From Candidatus Magasanikiibacteriota bacterium (GTDB taxonomy: Bacteria; Patescibacteriota; Patescibacteriia; Magasanikbacterales; 2-02-FULL-50-9b), in contig JAPLWO010000059.1 of assembly GCA_026396555.1 (NCBI GenBank), positions 1-16,365 on the forward strand: a DNA stretch of 16,365 nucleotides, written 5' to 3'. This document shows positions 1-5,967 of the stretch, piece after piece; the stretch's first letter is position 1; each line of letters starts with the position of its first letter. The notes beneath the pieces are model-generated. The model was not told the DNA's origin. It worked only from the letters and a program-made list of their open reading frames with translations, and made no database searches. Position numbers and translations under genes: made by a program.

Positions 1-1
1 A

Positions 2-295
2 CTCGGCCGTGAATTGTTCCTCGGTGTGTCGAAGGTTTCACTTTCAACACAATCATTCTTGTCAGCGGCTTCTTTCCAAGATACAGCACGCGTTTTGATC
101 GGTGCTGCGATCTCAGGTAAGACAGATCCACTCGACGGTTTGAAGGAAAACGTAATTATCGGTCGTTTGATCCCGGCTGGTACAGGTTACGAAGCGCGTC
201 TTGCTGAAAACATTGTTCGTGATACAGCGAATGCGCTCGGCGAATCACAACGTGCTGCTGCGGCAGCACTCGTGACAGAAGCTGAAGTTGTCTAA
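2..295 (+). CDS. rpoC: RNA polymerase beta' subunit, C-terminal end (partial)
   Basis: This is the last 97 codons of the DNA-directed RNA polymerase beta' subunit; the gene runs in from the left edge. The frame is open from base 2, and the TTG at 14 is internal, not a start. Recognisable conserved blocks are SLSTQSFLSAASFQDTARVL and the block that begins GLKENVIIGRLIPAGTGY, which match the C-terminal region of bacterial RpoC that supports the bridge-helix side and the omega contact. The protein ends 15-20 residues after an Ala-rich helix (AAAAALVTEAEVV). Codons are mostly C- or T-ending (ATC, CGT, GGT), as expected for a highly expressed gene. It is presumably the end of an rpoBC operon, because a strong terminator follows 24 bp later. 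Confidence 0.97.
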   Translation, partial: LGRELFLGVSKVSLSTQSFLSAASFQDTARVLIGAAISGKTDPLDGLKENVIIGRLIPAGTGYEARLAENIVRDTANALGESQRAAAAALVTEAEVV

Positions 296-319
296 AAATT
301 AGGGAGACAGCGTAAAAAT

Positions 320-341
320 GCCCCGGAAACGGGGCTTTTTT
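320..341 (+). terminator. Rho-independent terminator after rpoC
   Basis: A perfect 6-bp stem GCCCCG/CGGGGC (320-325 with 330-335) closes a GAAA GNRA tetraloop and is followed by six T (336-341). It lies 24 bp after the rpoC stop and upstream of the next promoter, so it separates the two transcription units. Confidence 0.93.
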
Positions 342-355
342 ATATTTTACCCGTG

Positions 356-384
356 TTGACAAAAAGCGCGGTTTGCGTTAGGAT
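356..384 (+). promoter_or_regulatory. Sigma70-type promoter for the membrane-anchored protein
   Basis: TTGACA (356-361), a 17-bp spacer and TAGGAT (379-384), followed by TTG. The -10 plus TTG extension (TAGGATTTG) is identical to the promoter of the minus-strand membrane-protein pair at 3281-3309. The predicted start is near 391, which gives a leader of about 48 nt carrying the GGGAGG SD. Confidence 0.8.
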
Positions 385-438
385 TTGGTGGATCGCTTGT
401 GATCATTGAGGCCTGTTTTGCAGGCTGGGAGGTATCTC

Positions 439-1374
439 ATGTCAGAGGAAAAACAAACCCCCACCAAATGGTGGGTCGGACCGATGTGGTTTTCCGGGAT
501 TTTTCTGGCGTTGATGTTTGCTGCGTCGGCGTTTGGTGGTTTTGAGGATCGCCAGAAGATCACGAAAGAGCGTCAGGAGATCATCGACAATCTGAATAGC
601 AACATCAAAGGGGCGATGCAAGACGTCGCCTATTGTTTTCCGGTCCATCCAAACTTGTTCAAGAACCGGGGCGAAAAGCAGAACATCACCATCGCACCGA
701 GCGAAGTCGCGGGGATCAATTCGTTTCAGGATCTCGACGCGCTCAACGCGGCGTGCATGCAGCGGCGACATGAGGCTTATTTCAAGCAAGAGGTGGAAGG
801 CAAAAAGGCGGTGTACGCGAGCGTGATGGATTCGTTCCTCGCTTGGAAACAAGTTGGCTGCGATGATGAATCCTTTTGTGCCGTGCGCACGGAGAATCTC
901 AACGAGGATCGGTGGGCGGACTTGATCGCAACGACGGATCCGTTCTGGCTCGTTGAGGCTGACGTGACGCTGAATCAGATCGTCATCGCGCGCGTCACCG
1001 AGCTTCAGGTCGCGATCGCGTTTTACCAAAGTCGGCTTGAAAACTTTTCGCGCATGCACGACTATCACGGCAATTCGCCGCGGTGGTTGAAAGACAAAAT
1101 CATGGGCAACGCGGAGCGGCTGTATGGTTCGAAGGCTGAGATTCCGGAATCGCTGACGCGCCACGTCGACCGGCTCGAGCGCGAGGCGTATGCGCGGCAG
1201 ATCGACTTTATGGTCCAGAAGCTGAAGGCCGGGGCAGATTTTCCGGAAAGCAAGGAGCTGACTCGGCTGATTGAACAGGATCTTGAAAAGACAGGCTTTT
1301 CGATCCAACAGTTCGGACTCACACATCCCGAGCTGCATGCGCTCGTGAAGCAGAATCCGGCTGAAGGGTACTGA
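439..1374 (+). CDS. Membrane-anchored protein of unknown function
   Basis: I do not recognise a family. The 311-residue protein has a short cytoplasmic N-terminus (about residues 1-13), one hydrophobic segment (about 14-34, GPMWFSGIFLALMFAASAF) and a long, helix-rich, charged remainder that is likely outside the membrane. Cysteines at 66, 106, 141 and 147 could form two disulfides. Start choice: the ATG at 439 has GGGAGG (427-432) six bases upstream. A longer TTG start at 406 in the same frame has no SD and sits very close to the predicted transcription start, so I rejected it. The gene stands alone, with its own promoter upstream and a terminator downstream. Codons are strongly C/G-ending (ATC, AAG, CTC, CGG), unlike yebC next door. 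That may reflect recent acquisition or selection for expression. Confidence 0.85.
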   Translation: MSEEKQTPTKWWVGPMWFSGIFLALMFAASAFGGFEDRQKITKERQEIIDNLNSNIKGAMQDVAYCFPVHPNLFKNRGEKQNITIAPSEVAGINSFQDLDALNAACMQRRHEAYFKQEVEGKKAVYASVMDSFLAWKQVGCDDESFCAVRTENLNEDRWADLIATTDPFWLVEADVTLNQIVIARVTELQVAIAFYQSRLENFSRMHDYHGNSPRWLKDKIMGNAERLYGSKAEIPESLTRHVDRLEREAYARQIDFMVQKLKAGADFPESKELTRLIEQDLEKTGFSIQQFGLTHPELHALVKQNPAEGY

Positions 1375-1389
1375 ACGATTTGGTACGTA

Positions 1390-1440
1390 GCGGCGGCGCA
1401 GATTTCCCGAAACCTCGGGTGTCTGTTCCGCCGCGTTTTT
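1390..1440 (+). terminator. Two-tier Rho-independent terminator
   Basis: The outer stem GCGGCGG/CCGCCGC (1390-1396 with 1428-1434, 7 bp) encloses an inner hairpin CCCGA/TCGGG (1406-1410 with 1415-1419), and five T follow (1436-1440). It starts 16 bp after the stop of the upstream gene and ends the single-gene unit. Confidence 0.85.
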
Positions 1441-1449
1441 ATATCTTGA

Positions 1450-1477
1450 TTGGTCTTTAATTTTTTGGTAATATGAT
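1450..1477 (+). promoter_or_regulatory. Candidate promoter for yebC
   Basis: The best pair is TTGGTC (1450-1455), 16 bp, TATGAT (1472-1477), giving a leader of about 15 nt with no SD. A second -10-like hexamer TAGTTT (1485-1490) lies exactly 8 nt before the yebC ATG, the spacing seen at the leaderless-type starts in this window, but its -35 is poor. I cannot decide between them. Confidence 0.45.
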
Positions 1478-1498
1478 GGCGATCTAGTTTATAAAAAT

Positions 1499-2215
1499 AT
1501 GAGCGGACATTCGAAATGGTCAAACATTCAAGCAACAAAAGGCGTCGCTGACAAACGTCGGGCGATTATTTTTACAAAATATGCGCGCCTCATCACGGTC
1601 GCAACCAAAGAAGGTGGCGGATCTGATGCGACAAAAAATTTTAAATTGCGTGTGGCGGTTGAAAAAGCACGAAGCGTCAACATGCCGAAAGAAAATATTG
1701 AACGCGCGATTGCGAAAGGTGCGGGCACGGGCGGCGGCGAAGAATTAGAATCGGCGATGTATGAAGCGCTCGCGCTCGGCGGACGATTGGCACTTTTGAT
1801 TGAATGCGTGACCGATAATAAAAATCGATCAGTTGGAAATGTAAAAACAACGTTGACGAAACAGGGCGCAGCCATGGGCGCATCGGGGAGCGCGGCGTGG
1901 ATGTTTGATCGTCGCGGCGTGATTCGAGTTGCGGAAAAAATTTCTGAAGAACAACAGCTGCAATTAATTGATGATGGTGCGGTTGATTTTGTTGAAGAAG
2001 ATGGCGGCACGACGATTTATGCGGCGCCGGAAAAATTTTGGTCCGTGATGCAGCGTTTGAGCGAGTGGGGAATGGCGACACAATATTCTGAATTAGATTG
2101 GGTGCCAAAAAATCCGGAACAGTTTAACGAGCAGGAACAAAACACGATTCAGCGAATTGTTGAAGCGCTCGAAAATACGGAAGACGTTGAAAGTGTGTAT
2201 ACAAACGCGGCGTAA
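1499..2215 (+). CDS. yebC: YebC/PmpR/TACO1-family translation factor or transcriptional regulator
   Basis: The protein has 238 residues, the usual family length. The N-terminus MSGHSKWSNIQATKGVADKR, followed by IFTKYARLI, is the family hallmark. The block beginning NMPKENIERAIAKGAG and the stretch ending EDVESVYTN are also typical. Family members act on ribosomes that stall at proline-rich stretches; older work describes DNA-binding regulators. The ATG at 1499 is unambiguous from the conserved N-terminus. No SD is visible in the AT-rich leader (TTTATAAAAAT). It is a single-gene unit here, between the terminator at 1390-1440 and the convergent membrane-protein pair. In many bacteria yebC is next to ruvC; here ruvC is 2.4 kb downstream, with membrane genes lying between. 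Confidence 0.96.
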   Translation: MSGHSKWSNIQATKGVADKRRAIIFTKYARLITVATKEGGGSDATKNFKLRVAVEKARSVNMPKENIERAIAKGAGTGGGEELESAMYEALALGGRLALLIECVTDNKNRSVGNVKTTLTKQGAAMGASGSAAWMFDRRGVIRVAEKISEEQQLQLIDDGAVDFVEEDGGTTIYAAPEKFWSVMQRLSEWGMATQYSELDWVPKNPEQFNEQEQNTIQRIVEALENTEDVESVYTNAA

Positions 2216-2216
2216 A

Positions 2217-2274
2217 AAATAAAAATAAAATCTGGAACGTCACACGCCGGTGGTGGCGCGCAACAGTTCCAGAT
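2217..2274 (-). terminator. Rho-independent terminator for the minus-strand membrane-protein operon
   Basis: The 9-bp stem ATCTGGAAC/GTTCCAGAT (2230-2238 with 2266-2274) contains a small inner hairpin CGCC/GGCG (2245-2248 with 2255-2258). On the minus strand it is followed by a T-rich tract (2229 down to 2217). The plus-strand side has no T tract, so it serves the leftward genes and not yebC. Confidence 0.8.
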
Positions 2275-2293
2275 GAATGCAAGATCTCACGAG

Positions 2294-2764
2294 CTACTTA
2301 CGTTCGGGCCAAATTATGTTCGGGAGGTCGTGCTTCATGTCGATGTATCGACAGAAACGAACCGTCAGTTCGATGGTCAGAAAAAGGAGCAATGTTTCGA
2401 CGGGTATGATGAGCGGATCGATTGACTGAAACGGGTATGGCTGCCCGCGGTCGACCAGAAGCTTCATGATGACAAACGCGGCGATCATCGTGGCCAGGAT
2501 AGCTTTCCACGTGTTGTCGAACCAGGAAAATGCTTCGCTTCTGCGTGCCCATTTTGAGTTGCAAAAGTATTCCACAAATCCGTTCACGATGCCGAGGCCG
2601 ATCATGTCGATGAAACAGAGGCTCACGACGCCGATGTGGAGTGCGACTTTTTCACGCGTTGCAAACAGTGCAAGCATCAGAAACCAGGTGAGCAGCAAAA
2701 GCGGGACAGCGATCTTTTGCACGCTCAGAATTCGTTGGTGCCATTTTTCTTGCAACTTGTTCAT
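2294..2764 (-). CDS. Four-helix membrane protein, paralogue B of a tandem pair
   Basis: Family not recognised. The protein has 156 residues and four hydrophobic segments at about 17-35, 42-67, 87-105 and 118-137. The C-terminus is polar: R, F, YID, HDLPNIIWPERK. It aligns without gaps over its N-terminus with the upstream neighbour (KW at residues 7-8, then PLLLL). The two also share the FxWFDxxWK motif before helix 3 and the RFxRxIDxxHxLPxxxWPxxx ending, so the genes are a tandem duplication. The ATG at 2764 has AGGAGG (2769-2774) four bases upstream. That SD overlaps the stop codon of the upstream gene, so translation is probably coupled. No catalytic motif is visible; both ends probably lie in the cytoplasm. 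Confidence 0.85.
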   Translation of the reverse strand: MNKLQEKWHQRILSVQKIAVPLLLLTWFLMLALFATREKVALHIGVVSLCFIDMIGLGIVNGFVEYFCNSKWARRSEAFSWFDNTWKAILATMIAAFVIMKLLVDRGQPYPFQSIDPLIIPVETLLLFLTIELTVRFCRYIDMKHDLPNIIWPERK

Positions 2765-2773
2765 GTGGCCTCC

Positions 2774-3247
2774 TCACTCTTGTTTTGGCCAGAGTTTTTC
2801 CGGCAGGTTGTGCGCGATGTCGATTCGACGGAGAAAACGAATGGTGAATTCCATGACGAGTAGGCCTGAGAAGCCGGTGATCGTCATGACTCCAACGTCG
2901 GTCTGTTCGAACCGATTAAGCGTGCGAGATTGGTGAAGCACCCATACAAGGACAAGATAACAGAAGAACACATATAATGTATCAATCTTCCATCTGCGAT
3001 CGAACCATTTGAAATCAGATGCTCGACGTTTTTCGTGCGAGTGTAGAAAATATTCACCCACCGCGTAACTCGCTGCACTGATGATGATCGTGAGCATGCT
3101 TAAGATCAAAATAATGATGTGGAGCGGCGGGTTTTCTTGAGTTTCAAACAGCGCTTTTACGAGGAATAACATTACAATGAGCAACGGCAACTTGAGAAAG
3201 TGCACAATTGTCAGCCGGTGACACCACTTTGTTTGTGCTTCGCTCAC
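2774..3247 (-). CDS. Four-helix membrane protein, paralogue A of a tandem pair
   Basis: First gene of the minus-strand pair; 157 residues, almost the same length as its paralogue (156). It has four hydrophobic segments, at about 16-34, 40-62, 90-107 and 118-136. Conserved pairwise features with the neighbour are KWxxR near the N-terminus, FKWFDRRWK before helix 3, and FTIRFLRRIDIAHNLPEKLW at the end. Start choice: the GTG at 3247 has GGAGG (3253-3257) five bases upstream and makes the two paralogues co-linear from residue 1. The longer TTG start at 3280 lies inside the predicted promoter, so I rejected it. Function unknown. The pair could be a small two-subunit membrane complex, but nothing in the sequence shows this directly. 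Confidence 0.85.
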   Translation of the reverse strand: MSEAQTKWCHRLTIVHFLKLPLLIVMLFLVKALFETQENPPLHIIILILSMLTIIISAASYAVGEYFLHSHEKRRASDFKWFDRRWKIDTLYVFFCYLVLVWVLHQSRTLNRFEQTDVGVMTITGFSGLLVMEFTIRFLRRIDIAHNLPEKLWPKQE

Positions 3248-3280
3248 GCTTGCCTCCGTTTGTGTGAAGTTTCCAAGCAA

Positions 3281-3309
3281 ATCCTAGCAAAATTTGCGCA
3301 AAGTGTCAA
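3281..3309 (-). promoter_or_regulatory. Sigma70-type promoter for the four-helix membrane-protein pair
   Basis: On the minus strand: TTGACA (3309-3304), 17 bp, TAGGAT (3286-3281), followed by TTG. Spacing, both hexamers and the TTG extension are the same as in the promoter at 356-384. Transcription is expected to start near 3274, leaving a short leader with the GGAGG SD. Confidence 0.82.
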
Positions 3310-3353
3310 TGCACGTTACCCTGGTGTGACATATTAAGATTTTTTTTAAATGG

Positions 3354-4577
3354 GTGGCTATTATTTGTGTTGGAGCGGCTATATTATTTTTGCGCAGTCC
3401 CTCAACAATTTTACATCCACAATTCTGGGCTGAAGATGGAACGTTTTGGTATGCAGACGCATACAATCAAGGAGGTTTCATAAGCACGCTTCATTCGTAT
3501 GGCGGATATTTTCAAACGATTTCTCGCTTAACTGCATGGATTTCGCTTGCAGCACCGCTACACACAGCACCTTTAATTTTTAGCATTATAGCTTTAAGCA
3601 TCCAATTGCTACCTGCACTTTTATTAGTTTCTGGAAGATTTAATGAATTGATTCCGCGTAAAAGCGTGCAATATTTGTGCGCATTATTTTTACTTCTTAT
3701 ACCAAATTCAGCCGAGATTCATGGAAACATCACGAATAGTCAATGGTATCTGGCTGTTGCGGCATTTTTAATTTTAATTGCGACGATACCACAGACAAGG
3801 CGCGCAAAATTTTTCGATTTTTTTATTTTACTTCTCTCCGCGTTAAGTGGACCATTTTCGTTATTTTTATTTCCAATCGCATTTATTTTAGTGATTGCTC
3901 GAAAAACGCGTGCACATTTTTTTCATGCGATCGCAATTGCAATTGGCGGAGCACTTCAAGCAGCCAGCATTCTTTTTTTGAATCATGGAGGGCGATTGCA
4001 TATGATGCCGCACATGGATATTAAATTAATTTTTGCGATTTTTGCCCGACAAGTTGTTTTTGGTTTAATGATCGGTGCAAATGGATATGCTTGGGCGCTT
4101 GCTCATATCCCAGCATTTACGACCACTGTGTTACTCACTACAATTGTGGCCGTAGGATGTTTGTGGTATGCGGTGTTACGAGCATCATTAGAAATTAAAC
4201 TCGCGTTATTATTCGGTACAATGATTTTTGTGGTGAGTTTATTATCACCAACTGGTAATTTTTCCTTAACACCTGCGCTTTTAATTCTTTCACGTACGAG
4301 CAATGGAATTCGGTATTGGTTGATTCCGATGATTGCATGTGGTGCAGGATTTATTTGGTGTGCGACGCGTGCACGATTTAAAATTGTTAAATATTTTTCT
4401 ACAGCCTTGTTGATATTGAGTGTAATTGGGATTATTGTCGATTTTCGACATCCTGTTCGAGATCAGTTTTCATTGACCTCAGCAGAAAAAATTTTGAATG
4501 ACGCGGAGCCAGGATTGCGCATCGTGGTTCCGATTGCACCAACAGGGTGGAATATGACTTTAATCAAACATCTATGA
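3354..4577 (+). CDS. Polytopic membrane protein, possibly a GT-C-fold glycosyltransferase
   Basis: The protein has 407 residues and about ten to eleven hydrophobic segments spread over its length. After the first segment comes HPQFWAEDGTFWYADAYNQG (residues 21-40), an acidic Glu-Asp motif in the first outer loop. GT-C glycosyltransferases that use polyprenyl-phosphate sugars carry such a motif there, so I infer that fold; I cannot name a specific family. Start uncertain: GTG at 3354 has no SD, but the frame stays open upstream and encodes IKIFFKW just before it, which would complete the short first membrane helix. An ATT start or loss of an ancestral start are possible. A weak -10 (TAAGAT, 3335-3340) lies nearby. 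The stop overlaps the ruvC start (ATGA). The gene is very A/T-rich. Confidence 0.8.
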   Translation: MAIICVGAAILFLRSPSTILHPQFWAEDGTFWYADAYNQGGFISTLHSYGGYFQTISRLTAWISLAAPLHTAPLIFSIIALSIQLLPALLLVSGRFNELIPRKSVQYLCALFLLLIPNSAEIHGNITNSQWYLAVAAFLILIATIPQTRRAKFFDFFILLLSALSGPFSLFLFPIAFILVIARKTRAHFFHAIAIAIGGALQAASILFLNHGGRLHMMPHMDIKLIFAIFARQVVFGLMIGANGYAWALAHIPAFTTTVLLTTIVAVGCLWYAVLRASLEIKLALLFGTMIFVVSLLSPTGNFSLTPALLILSRTSNGIRYWLIPMIACGAGFIWCATRARFKIVKYFSTALLILSVIGIIVDFRHPVRDQFSLTSAEKILNDAEPGLRIVVPIAPTGWNMTLIKHL

Positions 4578-5047
4578 TTGTGTGCGGTATTGATCCGGGA
4601 TATCATCGCGTGGGTTGGGGGTTTGTTGAGCGTGTTTCGGGGCGAACGATTACGGCAAAAAGTTGGGGGTGTGTTGAGACAAACGCAAAGGAAGATTTGC
4701 CCGAGCGACTCATGCAAATTCACCAAGAAATTTTTGAACTTTTGAAAAAAAATAAACCAGATTTTGTCGTGATGGAAAAATTATATTTTGCACAAAGTGT
4801 CACGACCGCGCTCAAAGTTTCCGAAGCGCGCGGAGTTTTATTATTAGCAACGGCGGAATTAAAAATTCCTGTTTTAGAATTAACGAACTCACAAATCAAA
4901 AGCGGATTCACGGGTTTTGGTGGCGCGAAAAAATTTCAAATGCAGGAAATGGTTCGATTGGTTTTTGGGATGAAAGAAAAAATTACGCCCGATGATGCAG
5001 CTGACGGATTGGCGATGGCGTACGTGGGCGCTTCGCGGATGCGTTGA
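4574..5047 (+). CDS. ruvC: Holliday junction resolvase RuvC
   Basis: RuvC is a dimeric endonuclease that cuts four-way DNA junctions after RuvAB branch migration. The 157 residues match the usual family length. All four catalytic acids are present: Asp7 in GIDPG, Glu68 in VVMEKLYFAQ, and Asp141 and Asp144 in PDDAADGLAMA. The ATG at 4574 overlaps the TGA of the membrane-protein gene, and there is no SD, so translation is probably coupled to that gene. A longer GTG start at 4547 would add nine residues before the conserved MIVCGIDPG and was rejected. ruvA and ruvB are not in this window. Confidence 0.97.
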   Translation: MIVCGIDPGYHRVGWGFVERVSGRTITAKSWGCVETNAKEDLPERLMQIHQEIFELLKKNKPDFVVMEKLYFAQSVTTALKVSEARGVLLLATAELKIPVLELTNSQIKSGFTGFGGAKKFQMQEMVRLVFGMKEKITPDDAADGLAMAYVGASRMR

Positions 5048-5072
5048 CGCACCAACTTTTTTATGATACTGT
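5044..5072 (+). promoter_or_regulatory. Candidate promoter inside the ruvC stop region
   Basis: TTGACG (5044-5049) overlaps the ruvC stop codon; after 17 bp comes TACTGT (5067-5072). It sits just ahead of the SD-led gene at 5107, giving a leader of about 28 nt. The -10 is only a TANNNT match, so the call is moderate. Another -10-like hexamer, TATGAT (5062-5067), is too close to the -35. Confidence 0.45.
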
Positions 5073-5106
5073 TGCCCCGCGTAGCACTGCTACGATGGAG
5101 GATCGC

Positions 5107-5835
5107 ATGAACGCACGAGCAGTAGGAATTCGGAAAGATTTGGACGAGATTTTTGAACACGTCGGCGAACGCCCCGTGATTTTGATCATCGGCAGCGGAG
5201 ACGTGGCAAAAGGAATCGCGCGCGCCTTTCTCGCTCAGCCAGAAGATCGCATTGTTATTCTGGCGGAACAAAGTCTTGAACATTTGGTGATTACATGCAC
5301 CGAATTAGCAAATGAACTGCCGCCGGAAAAGAAAAAACGGCTGAAGTTGTTGGAGTTGATTCCAGTGGTCAAGGAACAATGTGAGTGTTTGCGCGATTGG
5401 CTGATAGAGCACAACCGGCGTATTGATCTGCTGGTCCTCGCAAAGTATGACTTGATACTTGATACCCCGACTGGATCGGATAGAAAAGAATTTCGTGCAG
5501 CTCAGCATGAGAACACGCCAAATTTCGTCGCGAAACAAATTCCGCTGACTGCTCTGCATGCATGCATTGATCGCATTGTCGTTGTTGGTTCGCAAGTGAC
5601 GAAATTTCCTGACTCCAATTTGCGGCAGTATCGCTTGCTTGGTTTTCATTGGAATATGCGCAATGTTGAAAACATGATAGCTGGTTTTTGGGCTGCGCAT
5701 TGTAGCACAAATCCGGCGTTGGCAAGCCGAATCATCGTGTGGCCATTTCCGTTTCAGCCAGGGAACACTGTTCGAAGTGACAATCCGAAAATCGCCGAGG
5801 ATTTGCTGCTGCCCCTGATCAAGGATTGGTGGTGA
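5107..5835 (+). CDS. Rossmann-fold, SDR-like protein with a degenerate active site
   Basis: The 242-residue protein has a nucleotide-binding strand-turn-helix near the N-terminus, VILIIGSGDVAKGIARAF (24-41), and later VVVGSQVTKF (158-167), at the place of the SDR catalytic serine strand. Tyr175 follows in the expected order, but the YxxxK motif reads YRLLG, so the lysine is replaced by Gly179. This suggests a non-catalytic or altered SDR relative; substrate unknown. Start choice: the ATG at 5107 has GGAGG (5097-5101) five bases upstream. A TTG at 5044 in the same frame would overlap the ruvC stop and has no SD. A terminator follows the gene. C/G-ending codons are more common here than in ruvC. 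Confidence 0.8.
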   Translation: MNARAVGIRKDLDEIFEHVGERPVILIIGSGDVAKGIARAFLAQPEDRIVILAEQSLEHLVITCTELANELPPEKKKRLKLLELIPVVKEQCECLRDWLIEHNRRIDLLVLAKYDLILDTPTGSDRKEFRAAQHENTPNFVAKQIPLTALHACIDRIVVVGSQVTKFPDSNLRQYRLLGFHWNMRNVENMIAGFWAAHCSTNPALASRIIVWPFPFQPGNTVRSDNPKIAEDLLLPLIKDWW

Positions 5836-5864
5836 AATAAATGTCACGTTTAGTGCTAGTGTTT

Positions 5865-5900
5865 GCCGCGCGCTTCCAACCGGTTGCGTGCGGCGTTTTT
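5865..5900 (+). terminator. Rho-independent terminator after the SDR-like gene
   Basis: A 9-bp stem GCCGCGCGC/GCGTGCGGC (5865-5873 with 5886-5894, one G-T pair) with a 12-base loop, followed by G and five T (5896-5900). It ends the rightward membrane protein-ruvC-SDR unit. Confidence 0.85.
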
Positions 5901-5901
5901 A

Positions 5902-5941
5902 ATTTAAAAATAAAACAGGGCGCATCATTGCTGACACGCCC
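5902..5941 (-). terminator. Rho-independent terminator for the RibD-like gene
   Basis: Read on the minus strand, GGGCGTGTCA pairs with TGATGCGCCC (10 bp with two G-T pairs; 5941-5932 with 5927-5918) around a GCAA GNRA tetraloop, followed by a T-rich tail (5917 down to 5902). It stands directly next to the plus-strand terminator, so the two convergent units are insulated. Confidence 0.85.
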
Positions 5942-5967
5942 ACGAACTTTTCATTTCACGGAAACTT

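Noticed and set aside
442..1338. Long minus-strand open frame opposite the membrane-anchored protein gene
   Set aside because: It lies entirely within the coding gene, has Arg/His-rich composition typical of an antisense shadow, and has no promoter or SD.
2230..2274. Hairpin after yebC as its terminator
   Set aside because: The T-rich tract is only on the minus-strand side; the plus-strand side reads GAATGCAAG.
3350..3481. Separate small protein from ATG 3350
   Set aside because: Out of frame with the well-supported membrane protein, which occupies the same bases; no SD and no recognisable sequence.
4547..4573. Upstream GTG start for ruvC
   Set aside because: It adds nine residues with no family similarity before the conserved MIVCGIDPG, and the ATGA overlap at 4574 is a typical coupled start.
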